Counted from the stretch's first letter, positions 25,160-34,249 are shown. The stretch: DNA of 64,000 nucleotides from JAKRSE01 sp943369295 (GCA_943369295.1 CALRMU020000006.1:1-64000); one strand, 5' to 3'. Made by a program: numbers and translations. Notes: generated by a model from the sequence alone, not told the origin.

Positions 25160-25456
25160 TCATTCGATTGACTTCACGATTCCGTAAATCGCGCTTCTCC
25201 CCACCCAGCCATTGATTCCCCCGATGTTGTTGCCGATGAGAAATCGGTCTTGATCGATGGCGTGAATGAGGTGAAGGTAAACCCTGCCCTTCACTCGGAC
25301 AAGCACGATATCTTTCTTGTTTAGTTCTGCGGCAATCGGGGCAAGGGTCACTCTGGCGCCGCTTTTCACCAAGCCCTTCATGCTGTTTCCGCGAGGGGTG
25401 ATGACTGCTTCTTCACCTTTCTGCAGACGTTCTATTGCGTGAGAAGCCCAACTCAT
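25160..25456 (-). CDS. S24/S26-like protein, probably without the catalytic lysine
   Basis: The 98-residue protein resembles the C-terminal fold of LexA/UmuD and signal peptidases: ITPRGNSMKGLVKSGARV has the catalytic-serine motif (Ser25), followed by KKDIVLVRVKGRVYLHLIHAI and a final FLIGNNIGG segment. The Lys expected after the R/K-G-x-V-x strand is replaced by Leu/His here, so peptidase activity may be lost. No membrane helix or DNA-binding domain is attached. Role unknown; it may bind a partner. Converges on prfA, 7 bases away. Confidence 0.7.
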   Translation of the reverse strand: MSWASHAIERLQKGEEAVITPRGNSMKGLVKSGARVTLAPIAAELNKKDIVLVRVKGRVYLHLIHAIDQDRFLIGNNIGGINGWVGRSAIYGIVKSIE

Positions 25457-25569
25457 ATTTCAAGAACTCTTGAAGCTTTAGACGTCTACGAAAAGCTAGA
25501 GCCCTAATCTTCTGGGAATCTTCAGGTCACTTGTCAAACCTTCTCAACCTGAAGATCGTCTGAAGTGGA

Positions 25570-26133
25570 GTGTTCCGCTTTTCCCGTTCCTTCCACAAGT
25601 GGGTGGGGATCATTTCATGCCTTTTCATGATTTTGGTCTCAACAACGGGCCTGCTTTTGGCTTGGAAGAAGAAGGCGGACTGGCTGCAGCCACCCACCCA
25701 AAAGGGGGCTTCTCTTGAATCTGCATCACAGATCTCGAGCCTGGACAAAATCGCCTCGGCCGTCTTTGCCAAGGGAATCCCTGAACTGAAGAGCCTGGAC
25801 GACATTGATCGGTTTGAGCTCCACACAGGCAAAGGCGTTTTTAAGATCACCAGCAAGACTGGCTACCACGAAGTACAGGTTCATGCGGGCACTGCAGAGG
25901 TCTTGAGTGTCTCAAAACGCAATGACCAAATGGTGGAAGACATTCACGACCTCAGCTTTTTCAATGAGGGCTTTCGCGAAACCGTTCTGCCTGTGGTCGC
26001 CTTGTGCCTTATCACCCTGGGGATCTCTGGCATCATCATGTTCTTCACTCCCATTTACCGTAGATGGCAGTTCAATCGGACTAAGGGGGCTGATCTCAAG
26101 TCCAAATCTGCCGCAGTAAAAAGTGAGGGATAA
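25570..26133 (+). CDS. PepSY-associated membrane protein
   Basis: The 187-residue protein starts at GTG (25570) and has an N-terminal R-K-W-V-G-type membrane helix (FHKWVGIISCLFMILVSTTGLLLAW, split here), a periplasmic part with a PepSY-like strand pattern (FELHTGKGVFKITS), and a C-terminal helix (ALCLITLGISGIIMFF). This is the layout of PepSY_TM proteins, often linked to iron or reductase systems. DUF2237 gene follows after 3 bases. Confidence 0.7.
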   Translation: MFRFSRSFHKWVGIISCLFMILVSTTGLLLAWKKKADWLQPPTQKGASLESASQISSLDKIASAVFAKGIPELKSLDDIDRFELHTGKGVFKITSKTGYHEVQVHAGTAEVLSVSKRNDQMVEDIHDLSFFNEGFRETVLPVVALCLITLGISGIIMFFTPIYRRWQFNRTKGADLKSKSAAVKSEG

Positions 26134-26136
26134 AGC

Positions 26137-26514
26137 ATGAACAGAAGGCCAGATAGAAACGTGTTGGGTGGGGAGCTGACCATTTGTGGAACCGACCCCA
26201 TGACTGGCTATTTTCGTGATGGGTGCTGTGGCACTGGTTCAGGAGATTTTGGAGTCCATACCGTCTGCTCGATCTGCACCGATGAATTTTTAGAGTTCAG
26301 CCGCAAGGCGGGGAACGATCTTTCCACCCCAAGACCCGAGTTTCTTTTCCCTGGCTTAAAGGCAGGAGACAGGTGGTGCCTTTGTGCACCCAGGTGGCAG
26401 GAGGCCTTTGAAGCTGGTTTTGCCCCTCAGGTTGTTCTTTCTGCCACCCACGAAGCGACCTTAGAGCATGTCGATCTTGCCGATCTCATCTCCTGCGCGG
26501 TAGACGCCCCTTAA
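26137..26514 (+). CDS. DUF2237 family protein
   Basis: The 125-residue protein has the DUF2237 hallmarks NVLGGELTICGTDPMTGYFRDG (interrupted in reading), then CCGTGSGDFGVHTVCSICTDEFL and GDRWCLCAPRWQEA. The cysteines (about 29-30, 43, 46 and 82, 84) may bind metal. Family function is not established. Same transcript as the PepSY-type gene. Confidence 0.85.
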   Translation: MNRRPDRNVLGGELTICGTDPMTGYFRDGCCGTGSGDFGVHTVCSICTDEFLEFSRKAGNDLSTPRPEFLFPGLKAGDRWCLCAPRWQEAFEAGFAPQVVLSATHEATLEHVDLADLISCAVDAP

Positions 26515-26527
26515 GATTTCTCCGGCT

Positions 26528-27007
26528 TTACTTCACGCGTTTGAAGTTGAAGACATCGGTTTTGTCTTTTCCGTTTTCTTTGCCGTAAAGGGTGGCGGTC
26601 ATGGTGTCTTTTCCTTCTCCTTGGTAACGGATTCGGGTGGGATAAGCATTTGTCGGGCTGTAGAAAGTTACGTCGCCTTTGGACGCCTTTTCAAGCACAA
26701 AGGGGGTCGGTTTTTTGTCACCCCGCGATGGCGCTCCCAGCATGACAAAGAGAGTCCATTTGCCTTCTTTCTTTTCAATCGAAGCAAATTCAAGGAATCC
26801 CGTCGAGCCATCGCTGGTGTGCCGACCCATGTGAGTCAGAGTTCCAGCTCGGGGCGTGGACCAGGTTTCTTCAAAGATTCCTCCCCAAATTTCAGCTTCC
26901 CAGGAGCCGGAAAGAAAGCCGAAGTCTTTTTCGGTCACTTTTTCAAAATCGAATGAACTCATGGGGCTCAGACTGACACAAACAGCGAAGACGCAGGCTG
27001 TAATCAT
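26528..27007 (-). CDS. DUF6265-like secreted protein
   Basis: The 159-residue protein has a signal peptide (ITACVFAVCVSLS) and a lipocalin-like beta sequence: DFGFLSGSWEAEIWGGIFEETWS, broken by a turn, and RAGTLTHMGRH. The F-L-x-G-x-W-x(n)-E-E-x-W-x-x-P pattern is typical of DUF6265 and related beta-barrel proteins. No enzyme motif. TAACAT lies 9 bases before the ATG. Confidence 0.75.
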   Translation of the reverse strand: MITACVFAVCVSLSPMSSFDFEKVTEKDFGFLSGSWEAEIWGGIFEETWSTPRAGTLTHMGRHTSDGSTGFLEFASIEKKEGKWTLFVMLGAPSRGDKKPTPFVLEKASKGDVTFYSPTNAYPTRIRYQGEGKDTMTATLYGKENGKDKTDVFNFKRVK

Positions 27008-27016
27008 TATTCAAGG

Positions 27017-27022
27017 ATGTTA
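27017..27022 (-). promoter_or_regulatory. TAACAT -10 box, leaderless promoter
   Basis: On the minus strand TAACAT is followed after 9 bases by the ATG at 27007. Confidence 0.55.
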
Positions 27023-27127
27023 CAGAAGCGGTCCAAGATAATGTTCCCAGATTGCGGATTTCTTCTAGTGCTGCCACCAGGGACCCTAACGAACCTCATG
27101 CCAATCAAAACCGTCAAACAATCAACT

Positions 27128-27802
27128 ATGAAAATTTTAGCTGCCTTAGTGGGAGTGGCGGCTTTGACAGCTGCGGCTCCGGCCCAATTTCAGAGCTCTA
27201 CCAATCCGCCTTCACAGACTGCCTTTGGCCCGATTGTTCAGTGGACTCAGGTGAACCAGGGGGTGCACTGCGCCATCACCCAGTCTGAAATGAGAGTTTT
27301 GGGCTCGGAAGCTCAGTGGCAGGCACATTTCAACCGTGCTTTCCCTGCTGACCCTGGCACAAGGCGTGAGATTCCCCGTGTCGCCGATTGGTCGAAGGAA
27401 ATCATCATTGCCATTCATGCCGGCCAGCAGCCCACGCCTGGCTACAGCCTGAATGTTTCAACCATTGCCCGAAGACAATCTGGCGTCTATGACATCGATG
27501 TCGTCTTCGAAAAGCCGAATCAGAACGCCATCATGCCCCAGATGGTCACCAGCCCTTGGGTGGTGATTAAGGTTCAGCGGACGACGGGAACCCCTCGCCT
27601 GCGTGTCATCGAAACAGTCAGCCGCGTGATCCGGTCCTCTGGGCCATCAAATTCTGGCTGGGGATCGTGCTGGGGCGAGATGCCGATCTACAAGATTGGC
27701 GAAGGCGGCAAGCTGATCCCTCTTAACGATGAAGCGAGACGCCGAATGGGACAGTCAACCGGCAGCCCCCGAACTGGTTCTGGCTCAGGTTCTAGAAGCT
27801 GA
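27128..27802 (+). CDS. Secreted PrcB-C-like protein
   Basis: From the ATG at 27128 the 224-residue protein has a clean signal peptide (MKILAALVGVAALTAAAPAQ), which is why this start is preferred over an in-frame one at 27017. Residues 60-165 follow the PrcB C-terminal domain pattern: WSKEIIIAIHAGQQPTPGYSL, split by a loop, then VYDIDVVFEKPNQNAIMPQMVTSPW. In Treponema PrcB is a lipoprotein partner of the PrtP protease; no such protease gene is adjacent. A Gly/Ser-rich tail follows. Confidence 0.65.
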   Translation: MKILAALVGVAALTAAAPAQFQSSTNPPSQTAFGPIVQWTQVNQGVHCAITQSEMRVLGSEAQWQAHFNRAFPADPGTRREIPRVADWSKEIIIAIHAGQQPTPGYSLNVSTIARRQSGVYDIDVVFEKPNQNAIMPQMVTSPWVVIKVQRTTGTPRLRVIETVSRVIRSSGPSNSGWGSCWGEMPIYKIGEGGKLIPLNDEARRRMGQSTGSPRTGSGSGSRS

Positions 27803-27825
27803 CTTTCCCCCTTTTAGACTCTGTC

Positions 27826-27859
27826 AAAGGGCGCAGAAGCAGATGCTTCCGCGCCCTTT
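27826..27859 (+). terminator. Strong GC hairpin between two plus-strand genes
   Basis: AAAGGGCGC (27826-27834) pairs with GCGCCCTTT (27851-27859), and the loop carries an inner GAAGC/GCTTC stem. There is no long T-run, so it may be a terminator or an attenuator before csaA. Confidence 0.55.
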
Positions 27860-27881
27860 CTGCTGCATCATCGGCAGAAGA

Positions 27882-28217
27882 ATGGAGCAGATTTCTTGGC
27901 AGGATTTTGAAAAGGTCGAGCTGAGGGTCGGCACGATCATCGAGGCCGAAGATTTCCCTCAGGCCCGAAAGCCAGCCTACAAGCTAAAGATCGACTTCGG
28001 CGAGTTTGGAATCAAGAAATCCAGCGCTCAGATCACAGCTCTCTACAAGGCAGAAGATCTCGTCGGAAGACAGGTCCTTGCTGTGCTCAACTTTCCGCCC
28101 AAACAGATCGGCCCCTTTGTTTCAGAGTGCCTGACGACAGGAGTCTCTGATGAAGAAGGCAGGGTGATTCTGCTCGCCCCTGACTTTAAAGCTCCAAACG
28201 GAAGCCGCCTGTTTTAG
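27882..28217 (+). CDS. csaA: CsaA-like tRNA-binding protein
   Basis: The 111-residue protein is an OB-fold of the CsaA/EMAP type: WQDFEKVELRVGTIIEAEDFP (broken by a turn), KLKIDFGEFGIKKSSAQIT, VLAVLNFPPKQIGPFVSE and a closing PNGSRLF. CsaA was described as an export-related chaperone and a tRNA-binding protein. The ATG at 27882 gives the normal family length of about 110; an in-frame start further upstream would lie in the preceding gene. Confidence 0.88.
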   Translation: MEQISWQDFEKVELRVGTIIEAEDFPQARKPAYKLKIDFGEFGIKKSSAQITALYKAEDLVGRQVLAVLNFPPKQIGPFVSECLTTGVSDEEGRVILLAPDFKAPNGSRLF

Positions 28218-28230
28218 CTGACGAACCTTT

Positions 28231-29397
28231 TCAGCCTACAAACAGAGGTTGACCACCAACCCAGGATTGGGCAAGATAGGGCATTCCCAGAGAAGCGGTG
28301 AGGTCTCGTGGTTGAGCAAAGTTCCAAAGAGCCAAGTCAGCCGGAGCCCCTACTCTCAATTGGCCTAGTTCTGGACGGCCGAGAGCGGCGGCGGCGTGAA
28401 TCGTCACCCCTTCCCATGCCTCCTGCGAGGTGAGTCCGAATTCCACGCAGGCCAGCAGCATGGCAAAAGGAAGAGAAGCAAATGGCGATGTCCCTGGGTT
28501 CAGGTCAGTGGCGACAGCCATTTTAAGGCCAATCTCCCTCATGGTGGCGACATCGGGGGCTTGGGGTTCTTTAAGAGCAAAGTAGGCTCCAGGGAGGAGA
28601 ACGGCCACTGTGTCAGCTGCTTTCATGGCCCAAAGGGACTCTGTGGACGAGTACTCAAGGTGATCAGCCGAAAGGGCCCTGAACTCCGCAGCAAGGGCGC
28701 CTCCTCCTCCATCGGTCAACTGATCTGCATGCAGCCTTTTCGGCTTGCTGGTGGTTCTAAAAAGCCTCCTTACCTGGTCTGGCGAGAAGGCGACTGTTTC
28801 ACAAAAGGCGTCGATGTAGTCGCAGTGAGGTTCGGCGGCAGGAAGAATGACTTCAACCAAATGGTTGAGGTATGCCTCAGAATTGGGTCGATACTCTGCC
28901 GGTACCGTGTGAGCGCCAAGAAATCCCCTGGTTATCCTGGGGCCGATCAGTCTGCCGGCCACTTTCAGCATTTTCAGCTCTGAGTCAAGGTCCAACCCGT
29001 AGCCAGATTTCACGTCAAGACTTGTGACCCCCTGACTGACCAAGATATCGGCTCTCGCCTGGGCCGAAGCTAAAAGTGCTTCCTCAGTGGCCTTTCTTGT
29101 CGCGGCGACGGTTGAAAGAATCCCCCCTCCCTCAGAGGCTATTTGAGCGTAAGAGACCCCCTGAAGCCGCTTTTCGAATTCTTCGCTTCGGCTGCCGCCA
29201 AAGACCAAATGGGTGTGACAGTCGATGAGGCCAGGAGTCAGCCATCTGCCTTCGGCATCAAGTGTTTCGCCTTCAAGAGGGCAGTCTTTATAGGGACCAA
29301 TGAAGGCAGTCTCGCCCTGGCTGACAGCCAGACAATCCCCTTCTGGCAGCTCGATTCCTGGGGAGTAGAGCCGAGCCCCCTTGATGATCAGGTCCAT
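28231..29397 (-). CDS. hutI: Imidazolonepropionase
   Basis: Third reaction of histidine breakdown: hydrolysis of imidazolonepropionate to formiminoglutamate. The 388-residue amidohydrolase has the zinc motif DCHTHLVFGGSR (about residue 59), SGYGLDLDSELK, LHADQLTDGG and the late metal Asp in VATDLNPGTSP. All family landmarks are intact. Last gene of the hut operon; it overlaps hutG by 10 bases. Confidence 0.95.
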   Translation of the reverse strand: MDLIIKGARLYSPGIELPEGDCLAVSQGETAFIGPYKDCPLEGETLDAEGRWLTPGLIDCHTHLVFGGSRSEEFEKRLQGVSYAQIASEGGGILSTVAATRKATEEALLASAQARADILVSQGVTSLDVKSGYGLDLDSELKMLKVAGRLIGPRITRGFLGAHTVPAEYRPNSEAYLNHLVEVILPAAEPHCDYIDAFCETVAFSPDQVRRLFRTTSKPKRLHADQLTDGGGGALAAEFRALSADHLEYSSTESLWAMKAADTVAVLLPGAYFALKEPQAPDVATMREIGLKMAVATDLNPGTSPFASLPFAMLLACVEFGLTSQEAWEGVTIHAAAALGRPELGQLRVGAPADLALWNFAQPRDLTASLGMPYLAQSWVGGQPLFVG

Positions 29398-30269
29398 TCT
29401 TCTGCGACTTCCCAGATGATTCTGGCTGCTGTTCGGGCCGTTCTGCCATCCAGATCATGAACTGGGTTCAGCTCGGCGACATCAAAGAGCCTCAGCTTGC
29501 CAGACCTCGCCGCTTCTTTGACCAAGGGCATAAGACGATCCAAGGTCACACCGTTTCCGTTGGGAGCACTGACTCCTGGAGCCTGATACGCAGGAAGAAC
29601 ATCCAGATCGAAGGTCATGTAGAGATGGTCAATCTTCTCCATCCACCCGCCCAATGACTGGGGAACTGAATGATCTTCGTGAACCTCAACACCTAAATCT
29701 ATGGCTGTTTTAAAGAGGATCTGAGTATTGGCAGCCCGGCTGATTCCGACCACTTTGTACTCGGCACTGGGGTCCATCTGCAGGGCATCGCGGAAGGGGG
29801 TGCCGCTGTTTCTTTGATCGCTGATCCTCAGGTCAAAGTGGGCGTCAAAGTTCAGAATGCCGATTCGTTCGTCAGGGAAGGCCTGACGGACGGCCATAAA
29901 GCTGGCCATGGCGATATCGTGGCCTCCCCCCAAACCGACAACCCTGGCTCCCTTTATCAAAGCGGCAGCCGCTGCCTCGGCGAATCTTTCCTGCGATCCT
30001 TCGAGGTCACGCGAGGCGACATTGACGTCTCCCAGATCGCAGATCTTCCTCACCTTATGGGCGGCTAGATTGGCCAATGACTTGCGGAGAGCATCTGGCC
30101 CCCAGGCTGCCCCGACCCTGCCTTGGTTGAGCTTTACTCCTTCGTTGGACGGAAATCCCAACAAAGCCAAGCAGCCCGCAGAAGGGGGATCTGCCGAGAC
30201 AAGGTGACCCCACCGGAGGCCAAGGTCTCCGTCAAGGGGGTCGGTGCGGCAGGTCCAGAGGTCATTCAT
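29388..30269 (-). CDS. hutG: Formimidoylglutamase (arginase family)
   Basis: Cleaves N-formimino-glutamate to glutamate and formamide. The 293-residue protein carries the arginase-type manganese motifs GGGHDIAMASF, NFDAHFDLR and MTFDLDVLPA. The start at 30269 (MNDLWTCRTDP) is preferred to a longer frame because it lies 4 bases after the hutH stop, while the longer version would run 68 bases into hutH. Confidence 0.9.
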   Translation of the reverse strand: MNDLWTCRTDPLDGDLGLRWGHLVSADPPSAGCLALLGFPSNEGVKLNQGRVGAAWGPDALRKSLANLAAHKVRKICDLGDVNVASRDLEGSQERFAEAAAAALIKGARVVGLGGGHDIAMASFMAVRQAFPDERIGILNFDAHFDLRISDQRNSGTPFRDALQMDPSAEYKVVGISRAANTQILFKTAIDLGVEVHEDHSVPQSLGGWMEKIDHLYMTFDLDVLPAYQAPGVSAPNGNGVTLDRLMPLVKEAARSGKLRLFDVAELNPVHDLDGRTARTAARIIWEVAEEWT

Positions 30270-30273
30270 AGAG

Positions 30274-31809
30274 TCACATTCGTTCAAGGGAGAAACTTGG
30301 GAGGAGATCGCCAGCCAAAGCGGTGAACTGGTCTTCATCAATCAGTTCTTCAATAGCAGCAATATCGGGGCTGAAGGGGCGGTCCACTTCCATGAAATCA
30401 ACACGTGAGCGCACCTTCGCCACGACTTCCTCCAAAACTTGTGAAGTCCGCAGGGGTCGATGAAAGTCGATTCCCTGCACCGCCGCCATGATCTCGATAG
30501 CGATGATGTGCCTGGTGTTCAAAGCCAGATCAGCCAGCTTGCGGGCGGCAAAGGTCGCCATGCTGACGTGATCTTCTTGGTTTGCCGAAGTCGGCAAAGA
30601 ATCCACGCTGGCCGGATGAGCCAGAGTTTTGTTCTCGCTGGCCAGAGCCGCCGCCGTGACATGGGCAATCATGAAGCCAGAGTTGAGCCCGGCTTCTTTG
30701 ACCAAAAAGGCGGGAAGGCCCGAGATGGTTGTATCGATGAGCAGAGCGATTCTTCTTTCGCTGAGGGCTCCGACTTCGGCGATGGCGAGAGCCAGAGTGT
30801 CGGCCGCAAAGGCTACCGGCTCGGCGTGGAAGTTGCCACCGGAAACAGCTTCTTTAGTGTCGCTGAAGATGATTGGGTTGTCGCTGACGGCATTAGATTC
30901 ACGCCTTAGGGTCTCGGCGGCGTTTCGAATGATGTCGAGGCAGGCACCCATGACTTGGGGCTGACACCTCAGCGAATAGGGGTCTTGAACCCTGTCGTCC
31001 CCTTCCCTGTGGCTTTCTCTGATTTCACTTCCTGCTAGAAGTTCGCGGTAGCGTCGAGCCGTCTCGATTTGTCCCACTTGACCACGAATCTCGTGAAGGC
31101 GCGGATCAAAGGGATCATCTGATCCCTTGGCGGCATCGATGCTGAGGGCTCCCGCGACAATGGCGGCAGCAAAGGCCTGCTCGGCACGAAAGAGCCCAAT
31201 CAGGGCGATTCCCGTTGAAACTTGGGTTCCGTTGAGGAGGGCTAAGCCTTCCTTCGCAGCTAGAGTGACGGGCTCGATGCCTGCCTCCTTCAAAGCTTGG
31301 CTGGCAGGAATGATTTTTCCAGCAACCCTTACATCACCTTCACCCATGAGGGCCAGAGTCAGATGTGCGAGGGGGGCAAGATCGCCCGAGGCTCCGACCG
31401 ATCCCTGGCAGGGAATGCAGGGAGTGATCTCCGCGTTGTAGACCTTTATTGCGGTTTCGAGGGTTGTTCGCCTGATTCCAGAATAACCACGAGCCAGAGA
31501 GCCGATTTTGAGCAGAAAGATCAGCCTAACCGTCTCATCATCGAGCAGTGCACCTACCCCAGCGGCATGAGATCTGACCAGATTAGCCTGAAGCTGAGCC
31601 AGATTCTCTAGCGAGATTTGAACCTTCGCCAGCTTGCCAAACCCCGTGTTGATTCCGTAAGCGGGTTCACCCTTGGCGACGATCTCTTCCACTGTGGCAG
31701 CGCTGGCTTCTATAGCGGGCCAGGCCGATTTTGCAATCTCGATAGGTTCAAATTTTCTGGCGACCCGCCTTAAATCAGCCAGGGTCAAGGTGCCGGGAGT
31801 GATGATCAC
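30274..31809 (-). CDS. hutH: Histidine ammonia-lyase
   Basis: First step of histidine breakdown, giving urocanate and ammonia. The 511-residue protein contains GSVGASGDLAPL, whose Ala140-Ser141-Gly142 forms the MIO electrophile, and the N-terminal YGINTGFGKL with its catalytic Tyr. GTG start overlaps the hutU stop by 4 bases (GTGA), so translation is coupled. Length and motifs are normal. Confidence 0.95.
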   Translation of the reverse strand: MIITPGTLTLADLRRVARKFEPIEIAKSAWPAIEASAATVEEIVAKGEPAYGINTGFGKLAKVQISLENLAQLQANLVRSHAAGVGALLDDETVRLIFLLKIGSLARGYSGIRRTTLETAIKVYNAEITPCIPCQGSVGASGDLAPLAHLTLALMGEGDVRVAGKIIPASQALKEAGIEPVTLAAKEGLALLNGTQVSTGIALIGLFRAEQAFAAAIVAGALSIDAAKGSDDPFDPRLHEIRGQVGQIETARRYRELLAGSEIRESHREGDDRVQDPYSLRCQPQVMGACLDIIRNAAETLRRESNAVSDNPIIFSDTKEAVSGGNFHAEPVAFAADTLALAIAEVGALSERRIALLIDTTISGLPAFLVKEAGLNSGFMIAHVTAAALASENKTLAHPASVDSLPTSANQEDHVSMATFAARKLADLALNTRHIIAIEIMAAVQGIDFHRPLRTSQVLEEVVAKVRSRVDFMEVDRPFSPDIAAIEELIDEDQFTALAGDLLPSFSLERM

Positions 31810-33491
31810 AAGGTGGCTCCGGGCATGTTCAGCCCCTTGGCAGCCGCTGTATCTTTAGCAATCTGGTAGCCAGCATCAGCGTGCCTCACAACTCCGATGG
31901 CGGGGTCATTCCACAGCACTCGTTCCAGTCTGGCATCTGCTTCTAGTGTGCCATCGGCAACGATGACGACGCCTGAATGTTGACTGAAGCCCATCCCGAC
32001 CCCGCCTCCATGATGGAAGCTCACCCAGGTCGCTCCGCCAGCCACAGCCTGCATCGCGTTGAGCAGGGGCCAGTCCGAAACAGCATCGCTGCCATCCATC
32101 ATGGATTCGGTTTCTCGATTGGGGCTGGCGACACTTCCGCAGTCTAGGTGGTCTCGGCCGATCACAATCGGGGCAGAAACCTCCCCATCCCTCACCATTT
32201 GGTTAAAAGCTAATCCCGCCTTATGCCTCTCTCCTAATCCCAGCCAACAGATGCGCGCCGGCAGACCCTGAAAGGCAATGCGTTCTCTGGCTTGGTCCAG
32301 CCAGCGATGAAGCTTTTTATCTTCAGGGAAAAGCTCTTTAACCTTTTGGTCAGTTTTGTAAATGTCTTCTGGATCTCCGCTAAGGGCCACCCATCTGAAA
32401 GGCCCCTTGCCTTCACAGAAGAGAGGTCGAACACAGGCGGGGACGAATCCGGGGAAGTCAAAGGCGTTGGCAACCCCTTGATCTAAAGCCACTTGGCGAA
32501 TGTTGTTGCCATAGTCGATGGTCGGGACCCCCATTTCATGAAAGTCCAGCATGGCCTTGACGTGGATAGCACAGCTTTCTGCCGCTGCCTGTTTAAGACC
32601 TTCACGGTTAGCTGTTTTCGCCTCTTCCCAGTCCGAAAGGCTCCAGCCAGCAGGAAGGTAGCCATTGATCAGGTCGTGAGCAGAGGTCTGGTCCGTGACT
32701 CCATGAGGGCGAGGTCCGCCATTCTTGGCGATCTTTACAAACTCTGGCAGAAGCTCGGCTGCGTTCCCTAACAAGCCAACCGAAGTCGGTTCGGTCGCTG
32801 CCTCAAGAATCTCGAAGGCTTCTTCAATGGTCTTGGCTTTCTTATCCAAGTACCTGGTGCGAAGTCGAAAATCGATCCTGCTTTCCTGGCACTCCACAAC
32901 AATGCAGTGGGCTCCCGCCAAAACGGCAGCCAAAGGCTGAGCGCCGCCCATCCCTCCAAGACCAGCGGTCAAAATCCACTTTCCGGACCAGTCGCCCCCG
33001 TAGTGCTGGCGGCCAAGCTCGACAAAGGTTTCGTAGGTTCCTTGGACGATCCCCTGGGTGCCGATATAGATCCAAGATCCGGCCGTCATTTGGCCGTACA
33101 TCATCAGACCCTTGCGATCGAGTTCATGAAAATGCTCCCAGTTAGCCCAATGAGGTACGAGGTTAGAGTTGGCGATCAGCACTCTAGGGGCATCAGTGTG
33201 AGTTCGAATCACTGCCACCGGCTTGCCCGATTGAACCAGAAGAGTTTCATCTGGCTTCATGGATTTAAGGGCAGCGAGAATCGCCTCAAAGCTCTCCCAG
33301 TTCCTAGCCGCCTTGCCGATTCCTCCATAAACCACCAGATCCTCTGGCCTCTCAGCGACCTCTGGATCGAGGTTGTTTTGAATCATGCGATAGGCAGCTT
33401 CAATCTGCCAGTTAGCGCAGGAAAGCTGGCTGCCGCGCGGAGCGACGACCTTTCTTGGATGGGCGGCTTTGACCATGGTGCTAGTCCTCAT
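31806..33491 (-). CDS. hutU: Urocanate hydratase
   Basis: Second step of histidine breakdown: urocanate plus water to imidazolonepropionate, with tightly bound NAD. The 561-residue protein shows YGGIGKAARNW near the start, YGQMTAGSWIYIGTQGI, the NAD-binding GLGGMGGAQPLA and HHGGGVGMGFSQH near the end. It is the first gene of the hut operon. No hut repressor or activator gene is adjacent, so how the operon responds to histidine is not visible. Confidence 0.95.
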   Translation of the reverse strand: MRTSTMVKAAHPRKVVAPRGSQLSCANWQIEAAYRMIQNNLDPEVAERPEDLVVYGGIGKAARNWESFEAILAALKSMKPDETLLVQSGKPVAVIRTHTDAPRVLIANSNLVPHWANWEHFHELDRKGLMMYGQMTAGSWIYIGTQGIVQGTYETFVELGRQHYGGDWSGKWILTAGLGGMGGAQPLAAVLAGAHCIVVECQESRIDFRLRTRYLDKKAKTIEEAFEILEAATEPTSVGLLGNAAELLPEFVKIAKNGGPRPHGVTDQTSAHDLINGYLPAGWSLSDWEEAKTANREGLKQAAAESCAIHVKAMLDFHEMGVPTIDYGNNIRQVALDQGVANAFDFPGFVPACVRPLFCEGKGPFRWVALSGDPEDIYKTDQKVKELFPEDKKLHRWLDQARERIAFQGLPARICWLGLGERHKAGLAFNQMVRDGEVSAPIVIGRDHLDCGSVASPNRETESMMDGSDAVSDWPLLNAMQAVAGGATWVSFHHGGGVGMGFSQHSGVVIVADGTLEADARLERVLWNDPAIGVVRHADAGYQIAKDTAAAKGLNMPGATL

Positions 33492-33559
33492 TATGGCGGG
33501 ATGGCTTCACCCTGGGCCTCTCTACCCTGGCAGCCCGGTTAACGATCTGCTGCGGCCCG

Positions 33560-33565
33560 TACACT
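33560..33565 (+). promoter_or_regulatory. TACACT -10 box, leaderless promoter
   Basis: TACACT is followed after 7 bases by the ATG at 33573. Confidence 0.6.
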
Positions 33566-33572
33566 TGCAGCT

Positions 33573-34205
33573 ATGCTGGAATGGGCCGATCTTCTAAAGA
33601 TTCTTGTGGCCCTCTTGGTCATGGTCGACCCTATCGGTCTGGCGCCTCTCTTTTTAGCCCTGACCGCCAGCCACCCAGAAGGCAGAGCCCGTGTCGCCAA
33701 GATCGCGATCTTTACTGCGGCAACAGTTCTCATTATTGCGGCCGTTATCGGACCCTACATCCTGCAGATGTTCGGGATCAGCCTAGCCTCGTTTAGGGTT
33801 GTCGGCGGCGTGCTCTTTTTCATGCTCGCCATGGATATGCTGAATGCCAGGCCGAGCCGCACCAAGCGCACTGAGAAAGAAGATGAAGAAGCCAAGGTCC
33901 GCAAAGAGACGGCCATCGTGCCTCTCGGACTGCCTCTAATCGCTGGCCCTGGCGCCATCTCTTCCGTGATCATCAACTTCAAGGCTCAAGATTCTTGGTC
34001 GATGAAAGGGGCGGTGATCCTCATCATTCTCATTGCCTGCGCCGTCACCTACCTGGTGCTGAGGCTGAGCGCGAAGATCGCCCACAAGCTAGGGGCGACA
34101 GGAATCGCCGTTATGGAGCGCCTGATGGGCTTGATCCTGGGGGCTATTGCCGTTGAGCTGGTGGTCAAGGGCCTGGTCGATCTCATCCCCGCCCTAAAGG
34201 GCTGA
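33573..34205 (+). CDS. MarC-family (UPF0056) integral membrane protein
   Basis: The 210-residue protein has about six membrane helices and the family opening ILVALLVMVDPIGLAPLFLAL, split by one residue break, with P-I-G-x-x-P-x-F the hallmark. A basic/acidic loop (RPSRTKRTEKEDEEAKVRK) separates the two halves, and VPLGLPLIAGPGAISSVI is the second conserved segment. The substrate is unknown; MarC itself was once linked to antibiotic resistance without good support. Confidence 0.88.
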   Translation: MLEWADLLKILVALLVMVDPIGLAPLFLALTASHPEGRARVAKIAIFTAATVLIIAAVIGPYILQMFGISLASFRVVGGVLFFMLAMDMLNARPSRTKRTEKEDEEAKVRKETAIVPLGLPLIAGPGAISSVIINFKAQDSWSMKGAVILIILIACAVTYLVLRLSAKIAHKLGATGIAVMERLMGLILGAIAVELVVKGLVDLIPALKG

Positions 34206-34243
34206 TCGCCGGAAAGTCTCGGGTGTCCCGACCTTATGAGGGT

Positions 34244-34249
34244 TACACT
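34244..34249 (+). promoter_or_regulatory. TACACT -10 box, leaderless promoter of folD
   Basis: TACACT is followed after 6 bases by the ATG at 34256, which decides the folD start over an in-frame codon at 34223. Confidence 0.65.

Noticed and set aside
33205..33225. A tRNA T-loop-like GTTCGAATC sequence
   Set aside because: It lies inside the well-supported hutU gene and no cloverleaf can be drawn around it.
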